From: Actinobacteria bacterium UBA2272
GTDB lineage: Bacteria > Actinomycetota > Coriobacteriia > Anaerosomatales > Anaerosomataceae
Direction: 5' to 3'
Assembly (NCBI GenBank): GCA_002347725.1
Contig: DDXA01000003.1
Coordinates: forward strand, 496,001-560,000
Length of the DNA stretch: 64,000 bases
Below, piece by piece: positions 57,531 through 64,000 of this stretch; position 1 is the stretch's first letter, and each line of letters starts with the position of its first letter. A program made the position numbers and the translations under genes. The notes under the pieces are model-generated. The model searched no databases. It saw only the letters and a program-made list of their open reading frames with translations, and was not told the DNA's origin.

Positions 57531-59173
57531 GTCACGCCTCCCTCAAGTTCTCCGATCCACCGCTCCAGCGCGTGAAGCAGTGTCGCGTCATCAACAGCAG
57601 CCACGCGCCACACACCGGGCTGCTCCAGCATCACGAAGCGGACCTCGCCCGCGCGCGACTTCTTGTCCGCCTTCATCGCGGCGAGTACCGCATCGGGCGC
57701 GAGCGCCGAAGCCGCCGGCCGAAGCCGGCGAGCTGCCACGGCAGCGCCGGCGCCGATGCGCTCGAGCAACGCACCCGTCCGCTCCGTCAGCCCGGGCCCG
57801 GCGCCTGCCTCGGCCTCCGCAAGCCGGGCGGCGAACCGGATGCCCTCGGCCACCGCGATCCCGTGCGGTATGGCACCGTAGCCGACGAGGGTCTCAAGCG
57901 CATGACCGAGCGTGTGACCGAGGTTGAGACACTCACGCCGATCCGCTTCACGCATGTCGGCCGAGACGACCGCCGCCTTGAACGCTGCTGCGTCGCGCAC
58001 CATCACCGCGACAGCACGCGAGTCGCGCGCCGTCAGGTCGTCGAGACCGCCCTCGAAGCGCTCCAGGACGTCGCCGCCTGCGAGCAGCGCCGCCTTCGCC
58101 GCCTCGACCAGACCGTTCGTCCACTCGGCATCCGGCAACCCCGCGAGCGTGCTGGTGTCCGAGAGCACGAGCCGCGGCGGCCAGAACGCGCCGGCGAGGT
58201 TCTTGCCCGCACGCAGGTCGATCGCGGTCTTCCCGCCGATCGAGCTGTCTACCTGAGCGAGCAGCGTCGTCGGCACGTGAACGAGTGCGATCCCCCGCAT
58301 GTACGTCGCCGCGCACAGGCCCGCGAGGTCACCGACCACACCACCGCCGAGCGCCACCACGCACGAGGCGCGGTCGAGACCTGCCGCGGCGATCTGCTCG
58401 AGCAGATCGCCGGCCCGCTCCCACGACTTCGACTCCTCACCCGGCGGAACCACGTGATCGCTCACACGGATGCCGGCGCCCTCGAGCGACGCCCTGACGC
58501 CAGGACCGAACAGGCTCCACACGGTCTCATCGGTCACAAGTGCGGCGGACCTGGCATCGACCGTCTCGGCCACTCGCGCGCCGACGCTGGCAAGCAGTCC
58601 CGCGCCGATGAGGATGTCGTATCCGCCATCACCGCCCGGCTCTGTCACGCGCACGAGATCGGGCGTCGCACGCACGTCCAGCGCCACACGCGCGGCCTCG
58701 GCTACCTCCTGCGCGCTCCGCCCGCCGGTGTCCACCACGTGGTCCGCGGTGGCCGCGTACAGTGCCAGGCGCGCGCCGAGGATGGCGCGGGCGGCCGCAA
58801 GGCCACCATCGGCGAGCAGCGGCCGATCGCCCGCGTCGCCGAGTCGGGCCATAGCCTCCTCGGGCGTGACCGCGAGATAGACGACCGGGCCGAGGCGCTT
58901 GAGAAGAACCTGGTTGTCCTCCCGCAGGACGACACCGCCCCCCGTAGCGATGACCGAGGGCGCCGAGTCGGCCAACGCCTCGAGTGCGGCGTGCTCGGCG
59001 TCACGGAAGCCTGGCTCCCCACGCTCGGCAAACAGCGCTGCGACGCGCATGCCCTCGCGACGCTCGATCTCCGCATCAAGGTCGACGAACGGATAGCCGA
59101 GCATGGCTGCAAGCAGCTGCCCGACAGTGGTCTTGCCGGCGCCCATGAAGCCAGTCAGCACGACGTGGTTCAC
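57524..59173 (-). CDS. aroKB: Fused shikimate kinase and 3-dehydroquinate synthase
   Basis: One 549-residue frame codes two shikimate-pathway enzymes. Residues 1-165 form shikimate kinase: ATP loop GFMGAGKTT at 8-16, VDLDAEIERREG, and ATGGGVVLR. From about residue 185 it is 3-dehydroquinate synthase with GEESKSWERA, ALGGGVVGDLAGLCAATYMRG (in outline), the PTTLLAQVDSSIGGKT loop and the zinc His of LNLGHTLGHALE. The GTG start overlaps the aroC stop (GTGA). No frameshift or stop separates the halves. Similar fusions are known in some bacteria. Confidence 0.95.
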   Translation of the reverse strand: MNHVVLTGFMGAGKTTVGQLLAAMLGYPFVDLDAEIERREGMRVAALFAERGEPGFRDAEHAALEALADSAPSVIATGGGVVLREDNQVLLKRLGPVVYLAVTPEEAMARLGDAGDRPLLADGGLAAARAILGARLALYAATADHVVDTGGRSAQEVAEAARVALDVRATPDLVRVTEPGGDGGYDILIGAGLLASVGARVAETVDARSAALVTDETVWSLFGPGVRASLEGAGIRVSDHVVPPGEESKSWERAGDLLEQIAAAGLDRASCVVALGGGVVGDLAGLCAATYMRGIALVHVPTTLLAQVDSSIGGKTAIDLRAGKNLAGAFWPPRLVLSDTSTLAGLPDAEWTNGLVEAAKAALLAGGDVLERFEGGLDDLTARDSRAVAVMVRDAAAFKAAVVSADMREADRRECLNLGHTLGHALETLVGYGAIPHGIAVAEGIRFAARLAEAEAGAGPGLTERTGALLERIGAGAAVAARRLRPAASALAPDAVLAAMKADKKSRAGEVRFVMLEQPGVWRVAAVDDATLLHALERWIGELEGGVTC

Positions 59174-60318
59174 CAGGCGATCCTCGCTGTGTAGGACTCG
59201 TATGCCGTGCGCATGTCCTCGACACACCCGCCGCCGAACAGATCCTGATAGGCATCGGCGAGCACGAGCGCCACCTCGGCCTCGGCGACCACGGCCGCAG
59301 CCGGCACCGCGCAAACATCCGAGCGCTCCCGCGCGGCGTCGGCGACCTCGCCGGTGGCGAGGTCGATGGTCGAGAGCGGACGCATCAGCGTCGGGATGGG
59401 TTTCATCGCCGCGCGAACGAGCACCGGTTCGCCGTTGGTCATCCCGCCCTCGAGACCCCCCGCGCGGTTCGTGGCACGTCGCAGGACACCAGTGGCATCC
59501 AGCACGATCTCGTCGTGGACCTCCGAGCCCGGCCGCGTGGCGCATGCGAACCCGTCGCCGAACTCGACGCCTTTGACCGCGGGGATGGACACGACTGCCG
59601 CGGCCAGTCGCGCATCGAGACGCTCATGCGCCTGTGCATAACCGCCCAGTCCGGGGACGAGTCCTTCGGCGACGACGACGAACACGCCGCCCAGACTCTC
59701 CCCGACATCTCGTGCGGCGTCGATGGCCGAGCGCATGTCCTGCGATACGGCCGCATCCGGGCACCTGACATCGCTCGCCTCGACCACATCGGGGGCAACC
59801 GCGTCGGGGACGCGCGGACCGGTGGATGCAGGGCCGATGGCCTCCACCCACGACCGTACGACCACACCGAACTCGGCGAGGAGCGCCTTGGCGATCGCAC
59901 CCGCAGCGACCCGGGCGGCCGTCTCGCGAGCACTGGCGCGTTCGAGGATGTCGCGCACGTCGCGTGCTCCCGTGCGCTGGCACCCCGGCAAGTCGGCGTG
60001 ACCTGGCCGCGGCGCCGTGACGGGTTCCACGCCCTCGTCGCTGCCCCACGGGTCCATGATCGCTGACCAGTTGGCCGCATCCCTGTTCTCGATGAGCAGC
60101 GTCACCGGGCTGCCGATCGTACGGCCGAAGCGCACACCGGACAGCACGGTGACCGCGTCGGACTCGATGGCCATGCGGCCGCCTCGACCGTAGCCGCGCT
60201 GTCGCCGGGCGAGCTCGAGATCGATGGCGGTCTTGTCGAGTTCCAGGCCGTGAGGCACGTCGGACACCACGGTGATGAGCGCCGGGCCGTGCGACTCGCC
60301 TGCTGTGGTGTACCGCAC
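59170..60318 (-). CDS. aroC: Chorismate synthase
   Basis: Produces chorismate using reduced FMN. The start RYTTAGESHGPAL, the ELARRQRGYGRGGRM block, RPGHADL and the C-terminal GGLEGGMTNGEPV with KPIPTL match the family. The GTG at 60318 follows GGAGGGCTTCCG and gives 382 residues; upstream codons to 60366 are rejected. It leads the long aroC-to-steB transcript. Confidence 0.97.
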   Translation of the reverse strand: MRYTTAGESHGPALITVVSDVPHGLELDKTAIDLELARRQRGYGRGGRMAIESDAVTVLSGVRFGRTIGSPVTLLIENRDAANWSAIMDPWGSDEGVEPVTAPRPGHADLPGCQRTGARDVRDILERASARETAARVAAGAIAKALLAEFGVVVRSWVEAIGPASTGPRVPDAVAPDVVEASDVRCPDAAVSQDMRSAIDAARDVGESLGGVFVVVAEGLVPGLGGYAQAHERLDARLAAAVVSIPAVKGVEFGDGFACATRPGSEVHDEIVLDATGVLRRATNRAGGLEGGMTNGEPVLVRAAMKPIPTLMRPLSTIDLATGEVADAARERSDVCAVPAAAVVAEAEVALVLADAYQDLFGGGCVEDMRTAYESYTARIAW

Positions 60319-60350
60319 CGGAAGCCCTCCGTTCCTCAGCCGTTCTCTCG

Positions 60351-60356
60351 ATTCTA
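60351..60356 (-). promoter_or_regulatory. Putative aroC operon -10 element (TAGAAT)
   Basis: TAGAAT on the minus strand lies 33 bases before the aroC start codon and just downstream of a strong hairpin. No convincing -35 hexamer is present at 17 bases. Confidence 0.4.
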
Positions 60357-60383
60357 GCGCACGCACTGAAGCGCAGACGCGAC

Positions 60384-60405
60384 GGGCGCCGCATCCGCGG
60401 CGCCC
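60384..60405 (-). terminator. GC-rich hairpin between the pilus genes and aroC
   Basis: GGGCGCCGC (60384-60392) pairs perfectly with GCGGCGCCC (60397-60405) around a 4-base loop. It lies just after the stop of the 60433 gene and before the aroC promoter. It lacks a U tract, as is common in high-GC genomes, but probably ends the pilus transcript. Confidence 0.6.
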
Positions 60406-60432
60406 GGTGGCTCACTCACGTGCACTGCACCA

Positions 60433-61047
60433 CTACTTGAGGATGCCCTGCCCGATGCCGAGAGTCACCTGGACATCGCCGTAGAGCATGGTGACCTGTG
60501 TGCTCGAGATCCTGAGCACCTCCCACGGCGTACCGGAGATCCCCTCGCCGACCGCGAGCGTGTAGGTGGAGTCGCCCAGGGCCAGAACAGCCTTCAGCAC
60601 CCCATCCTCGGTCACGATGTCGTTCAGATACAGGGTACCGTCGGTCGTGGGCGTATCGGTGTCCGGATCCGTCGTCGGCGTCGTGTCACCGGACGGCTCT
60701 GGCGGGGGCTTGAGCAACGGATCGAAGATGTCCCGGAACGTGAACACCGCCGAGTTGGGCAACGGAGCTGCAGGCGCCTCGGCGGTAGGGACGGTCTCGG
60801 TCGTTCCGGCGGACGCCGGTGCGGTCGGCTCCCCCAGGGGCTGGACCAGCAGGTCATCGGCCGCATCTCCCGCGAACACGAACAGGACGATCGCCACGGC
60901 GATCCCGGCGACGAGACCGAGGACGCCCAGCCCGACCACGATTCCCACGATCCTGCCGGTCGGCGTGGCGAAGTAGCCCTTCTTCGGGGTCTCGGGACCG
61001 GGCACGGACTCCGGCGCGGTGCCGGTCATTCCCAGGTCGTCGGACAT
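60433..61047 (-). CDS. Bitopic pilus-cluster protein (PilP position)
   Basis: A 204-residue protein with a Gly/Pro cytoplasmic start, one membrane helix (IVGIVVGLGVLGLVAGIAVAIVLF, about residues 33-58) and a Thr/Asp/Pro-rich linker. A small C-terminal domain follows with LYLNDIVTEDGVLKAVLALGD, TYTLAVGEG and VTLGIGQG. The segment FTFRDIFDPLLKP resembles the interaction motif found in PilP-type proteins. It lies directly after pilO, where diderms have pilP. A monoderm needs no secretin partner, so the role is probably within the inner pilus platform. Confidence 0.65.
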   Translation of the reverse strand: MSDDLGMTGTAPESVPGPETPKKGYFATPTGRIVGIVVGLGVLGLVAGIAVAIVLFVFAGDAADDLLVQPLGEPTAPASAGTTETVPTAEAPAAPLPNSAVFTFRDIFDPLLKPPPEPSGDTTPTTDPDTDTPTTDGTLYLNDIVTEDGVLKAVLALGDSTYTLAVGEGISGTPWEVLRISSTQVTMLYGDVQVTLGIGQGILK

Positions 61048-61075
61048 GCTCTTCGCCTCCTTCGGGTGATCGCAG

Positions 61076-61693
61076 CTAGTTGGACGTAGCGTCTGCCGGA
61101 GCCGTCGGCGTGGTGCCAGCCGCGGGTGACATCATATACACCTCAAGGACGATCGTCCCCTGGACCATCGCGAGGGTGGTCTCGGTACCCGGCACGTAGG
61201 CAAACGTCGAACTGGTCACCCGCACACCACGCTCGAGCTTGGTGATGCGATGCTGATACTCGACGAGGTCCGACCAGTCGCCTCGCAGGGAGATCGTGAT
61301 GGGCAGCACGTGATAGCTTGCCGGCGTCCCGTCCGGCGCCACGGGTCCCTGGCTCACCGCACCAACATTGATCTGCGGGAACTCGAGACCAGAGGCGTTG
61401 GCGACATCCTGCAACTCGATGATGACCGAGGGGAGCTGCGGCGAATCCGGAACGCGGTTGGCGATCCGCATGAGCTCGACCTCGTTGGCGGCCGACTGCG
61501 CCTTCGCGCTCTGCCTACGCGCCACAAGTGCCTGGGCCGTCGCGAGGTTCGACTGCTCGGTCGCGATCTGCGCGTCGATCTCGGATGCCTCGCTGAACAG
61601 CGGCATGATGCCGAGGAATACCGCAACGGCCGCCAACACGACGAGGACGGCGACTGCGATGATCATCTGGTTCTGCGCTGACAGTCGGCCCAT
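61076..61693 (-). CDS. pilO: Type IV pilus assembly protein PilO
   Basis: A 205-residue bitopic protein with a short cytoplasmic start, one membrane helix (MIIAVAVLVVLAAVAVFLGI), a coiled coil and a ferredoxin-like outside domain containing PITISLRGDWSDLVEYQHRI (in outline). PilO dimerises with PilN and links to PilM. The ATG at 61693 follows GGAGGGTGCTAGCC; a GTG three codons earlier is the alternative. It lies 82 bases after pilN. Confidence 0.85.
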   Translation of the reverse strand: MGRLSAQNQMIIAVAVLVVLAAVAVFLGIMPLFSEASEIDAQIATEQSNLATAQALVARRQSAKAQSAANEVELMRIANRVPDSPQLPSVIIELQDVANASGLEFPQINVGAVSQGPVAPDGTPASYHVLPITISLRGDWSDLVEYQHRITKLERGVRVTSSTFAYVPGTETTLAMVQGTIVLEVYMMSPAAGTTPTAPADATSN

Positions 61694-61775
61694 GGCTAGC
61701 ACCCTCCGCTATGGGGCAGGCGTACTCGGCGGGGCAGGCTCACCCTCCGCGGATGGTTGATGATGACTGATCGGC

Positions 61776-62366
61776 TCACGGCGTCTCCCCCCCGGCTGCG
61801 GGGCTTCCCACCGAAGCGGTGATGGTGAACTGGATCGCGGGCTGCTCGGCGAACGTCTGCTTGGTCGAAGCGGTCAACCAGATGTCGTAGAGGTCGCTCA
61901 AGTCGGCGAGCCGCACGAGCGTCTTGGCGATCGACTTGTGCCCGGCATCCGGGGAGTCGTTGCGCACGTCAACGGCATAGCCGCTGATGGACAGACCGTT
62001 GGACTCGCTAGCGACCATGGTCTGCAGCCACACGTCGGATGGAAGAACGAGTGAGATCTCGTCGAACAGCTTGCCCCAGTTACGCCTCGAGCCGAGGGCG
62101 AGGTCCGCGGTGACTTTACGTCCCTCGAGTTCGGTGGCACGCTGCTCGAACACTGCGAGCTGCTCGGCCTGGGCCTGGCTGGCCTGCACGAGCTGCTGAA
62201 CCTCGGCCAGTTCGTCCTTCTTGTCCTGGAGACGGAAGTAGCCAAAGGCCCACACGCCCGCAAGGATGACTGCTACGCCCAGCGCTGCAAGGACGACCCA
62301 CCCGATCCGTCGTTCGGCCCGGCGGCGCTCCAGTATCTCGGGAGGCAGGAGGTTGATGCGCATCAT
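61776..62366 (-). CDS. pilN: Type IV pilus assembly protein PilN
   Basis: A 196-residue bitopic protein. Its N-terminal RINLLPPE motif (residues 3-10) is the known PilM-binding peptide. A membrane helix (GWVVLAALGVAVILAGVWAFG), coiled coil and outside domain with LPSDVWLQTM and LSISGYAVD follow. The start overlaps the pilM stop as ATGA. Confidence 0.93.
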   Translation of the reverse strand: MMRINLLPPEILERRRAERRIGWVVLAALGVAVILAGVWAFGYFRLQDKKDELAEVQQLVQASQAQAEQLAVFEQRATELEGRKVTADLALGSRRNWGKLFDEISLVLPSDVWLQTMVASESNGLSISGYAVDVRNDSPDAGHKSIAKTLVRLADLSDLYDIWLTASTKQTFAEQPAIQFTITASVGSPAAGGETP

Positions 62367-63487
62367 GACTGCAGCCCTCCGAGTGCGAGACCTATCGCCG
62401 TGACACAGCCCATCCGGTCGTCATGCACGGCCTGCTGGATGCTCGATGCCACCTGGACCCTTGCAAGCGGATCGCCGAGCGTGACCTGTTGCGCCTGCAG
62501 CCCCTTCTCCAGATAGTGATCGAAGTTCCGCAGCTGGGCTCCGCTGCCGGTGAGCAGGATCTTGGTGATCGTGCGCACCTGTGATGTCTGCGTCAGATAG
62601 TAGTCAAGCGAGCGCCGCACTTCGGCGATGAACTTGTTGACCTCGCGCTCGATCGACTGGTGCACGACCTGCACGTACTCGGGATCGACGCCTGAGACGT
62701 CGCCGCTCGCGCCGGTGTCGATATCGGGAAGACCGACGCGGATCTTCAAATCCTCCGCTTCGTCGAACGTCACGTTCAGGACGTTGGCGATCGCCTGGGT
62801 GAACGTACTCCCGGCGAGCGATGAGATGCGGTTGAACCGCGGGATGCCCCGCTCGACGACGGCGATGTTGGTGATGCCCGACGAGACGTGGACGATCGCG
62901 GTGGCCTCGCCCTCGCTCTCGGGTAGAACCTCGAGGCTGTCGCCCATGAGAGCCCGCACGATGGCGAACGACGATACGTCGACCCGGGAGAGCTTGAGGC
63001 CCGCTCCCTCGACCGCGCTCACGGTGTTGCCGATCATCTCACGATGCGCGGCGACCAGGAGCACCTCCATCATGTGCTCGTCGCTCGGCGTCATGTAGTC
63101 ACCGATGATCTGGAAGTCGAGTATCGATTCCTCAACGGCCATCGGGATGTAGTCCTGCGCCTGGTACTGGATGGCGTTCTGGAGCTCGCCGCGCTCCATG
63201 AACGGAAGATCGATCAGGCGAACGATGACACGCTGGTTCGAAACGCCGGTGGAGACTTCCTTGCCACGGACGTTCGATACGCGCCAGAGTTCCTTGATCG
63301 CCGCCGAGACAGCGGCGCTGTCCACGATCTCGCCGTCGGCAACAGCCCCCATCGGCACGTCGACACGACCGTAGCCGGTCAGCACGAAACCGGAACCGGT
63401 CTGCTTGACCTGTGCTACGCGAACGTGCTCGGTGCCGATGTCCAGACCGATGCCGGTCTGGCTCGAACCGAAGGAGAGGGAACCCAA
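62363..63487 (-). CDS. pilM: Type IV pilus assembly ATPase-fold protein PilM
   Basis: A 374-residue actin-like cytoplasmic protein that binds PilN. It starts IGLDIGTEHVRVAQV, has the QYQAQDYIPMAVEESILDF block and the nucleotide-binding GSGAQLRNFDHYLEKGL near the C-terminus. The TTG at 63487 is supported by AAGGAGGACACCG six bases upstream. It leads a pilM-pilN-pilO set. Confidence 0.95.
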   Translation of the reverse strand: MGSLSFGSSQTGIGLDIGTEHVRVAQVKQTGSGFVLTGYGRVDVPMGAVADGEIVDSAAVSAAIKELWRVSNVRGKEVSTGVSNQRVIVRLIDLPFMERGELQNAIQYQAQDYIPMAVEESILDFQIIGDYMTPSDEHMMEVLLVAAHREMIGNTVSAVEGAGLKLSRVDVSSFAIVRALMGDSLEVLPESEGEATAIVHVSSGITNIAVVERGIPRFNRISSLAGSTFTQAIANVLNVTFDEAEDLKIRVGLPDIDTGASGDVSGVDPEYVQVVHQSIEREVNKFIAEVRRSLDYYLTQTSQVRTITKILLTGSGAQLRNFDHYLEKGLQAQQVTLGDPLARVQVASSIQQAVHDDRMGCVTAIGLALGGLQS

Positions 63488-63577
63488 CGGTGTCCTCCTT
63501 CTTCTGCTGCTACGACAAGGCTACGACTGCTGGTGCGATTGCGACGTTCCCCCGGGCTGAAGTGCATGTTCCAGGCC

Positions 63578-63641
63578 TTGACAACGGATAAGCGAGCACT
63601 TGCTCCGAATCATCGAACCGCAGATGGCGTGCGGTTGTCAA
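63578..63641. repeat. Inverted repeat TTGACAAC with 48-base spacer
   Basis: TTGACAAC (63578-63585) and GTTGTCAA (63634-63641) face each other in the 183-base gap before pilM. The right arm gives a consensus-like TTGACA on the minus strand, about 150 bases before pilM, but no good -10 follows. It could be an operator or a promoter element. Nothing else is seen in this gap. Confidence 0.4.
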
Positions 63642-63670
63642 TAGCGGGGCAGATCAACCGCCAGCCTGTA

Positions 63671-64000
63671 TCACCCCCGGCTCCACAGGCCAGGCGTCAG
63701 CAAACCGGTGCCGGCGCCGGGAAGCGAGTCCGGCAGATAGGTCGGAAGCAGCGGGTTGGTGATCAGCAGGTTGTTGTTCTTGTCGAACTTCATCTGGCTC
63801 GACAGGACGGTTCCGCGGATGAGCATGTTGTTGTTATTGAAGTACGCGGTACCTCCAACGTAGAACGCTCCCGCGTAGTCAGCCGCCAGCTCACGAAGTG
63901 ATTCGCGATCCGACGCGCTCGTGCCTGCCATCGGATTGTTGCCCCCGGCGTTGAAGTTCGTATCCCCGGGCGTCACGATACCGAGCGCCCACCTGTTGTT
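63671..64000 (-). CDS. C-terminal part of a pilus-associated (PilX/DUF7305-like) protein, cut by window edge
   Basis: The last 109 codons of a frame that continues past 64000. The visible segment has AADYAGAFYVGGTAYFNNNN, then IRGTVLSSQMKFDKNN and a Pro/Gly end. The alternation of GxFYVGGxxxFNNNN and RGTVLSS resembles the C-terminal repeat region of PilX-like and DUF7305 proteins found in pilus clusters. The position upstream of pilM supports a role in pilus assembly or as a minor pilin partner. The assignment is tentative because the N-terminus is missing. Confidence 0.55.
   Translation of the reverse strand, partial: NNRWALGIVTPGDTNFNAGGNNPMAGTSASDRESLRELAADYAGAFYVGGTAYFNNNNMLIRGTVLSSQMKFDKNNNLLITNPLLPTYLPDSLPGAGTGLLTPGLWSRG

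Noticed and set aside
63488..63670. Cyclic di-GMP riboswitch before pilM
   Set aside because: The conserved GEMM core elements could not be found on the minus strand; only an inverted repeat is evident.

Overview
The window is a high-GC chromosomal segment packed with housekeeping genes, almost all transcribed from the minus strand with many 4-base ATGA/GTGA overlaps. The gene set points to a monoderm, rod-forming member of the Actinomycetota, perhaps a deep branch such as the Coriobacteriia (inference; no rRNA is present to prove it). Evidence: SepF, DivIVA and FtsZ without FtsA; the order tlyA-nadK-recN-steA-steB with pyrG and xerD nearby, as in Mycobacterium tuberculosis; and a DUF3866 gene. 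Bacillota-like traits are also present: a T-box with an intrinsic terminator, a BMP-type nucleoside ABC system and a PepT-like peptidase. MurE carries a DNPR motif, so peptidoglycan probably contains meso-diaminopimelate.

Layout. 1-815: 5' end of ileS behind a T-box leader. 815-4901: DUF167, divIVA, yggT, proC, sepF, yggS and phoU. 5000-8491: pstB, pstA, pstC and pstS. 8389-11101: yfiH, a plus-strand proline-repeat membrane protein, and ftsZ. 11270-25881 (minus strand, listed from the 3' end): ftsQ, murB, murC, murG, ftsW, murD, mraY, murF, murE, ftsI, ftsL-like, rsmH, mraZ. This is a complete division and cell-wall cluster apart from ftsA and ddl. A complete phosphate uptake operon sits between yfiH and yggS, two genes that are normally neighbours downstream of ftsZ.

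26265-27812 (plus strand): a 52-residue membrane protein with its own promoter and hairpin, a DUF4349 lipoprotein and a small membrane protein. 27696-32826: a BMP-family nucleoside ABC transporter (two permeases, double ATPase, lipoprotein). 33012-38973: xerD, DUF3866, a PepT-like peptidase, pyrG and an MraY/WecA-like protein. 38963-43545: a degenerate alkaline-phosphatase-like membrane protein, then divergent murJ and a family 2 glycosyltransferase.

43518-60318: steB, steA, recN, nadK, tlyA, dxs, xseB, nusB, an Asp23-family gene, accC, a carboxyltransferase-AccB fusion, efp, an M24 peptidase, aroQ, a fused aroK-aroB and aroC. 60433-64000: type IV pilus assembly genes (a PilP-position protein, pilO, pilN, pilM and a partial pilus-associated protein).

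Together the genes cover lipid II synthesis (murB-G, mraY), its flipping (murJ) and septal polymerisation (ftsW, ftsI), linked to the division ring (ftsZ, sepF, divIVA, steA/steB). They also cover chorismate and isoprenoid precursor supply, biotin-dependent carboxylation and pilus assembly. No CRISPR array, phage, insertion sequence, tRNA or rRNA was seen. The least explained part is the 37831-43545 block of envelope genes.
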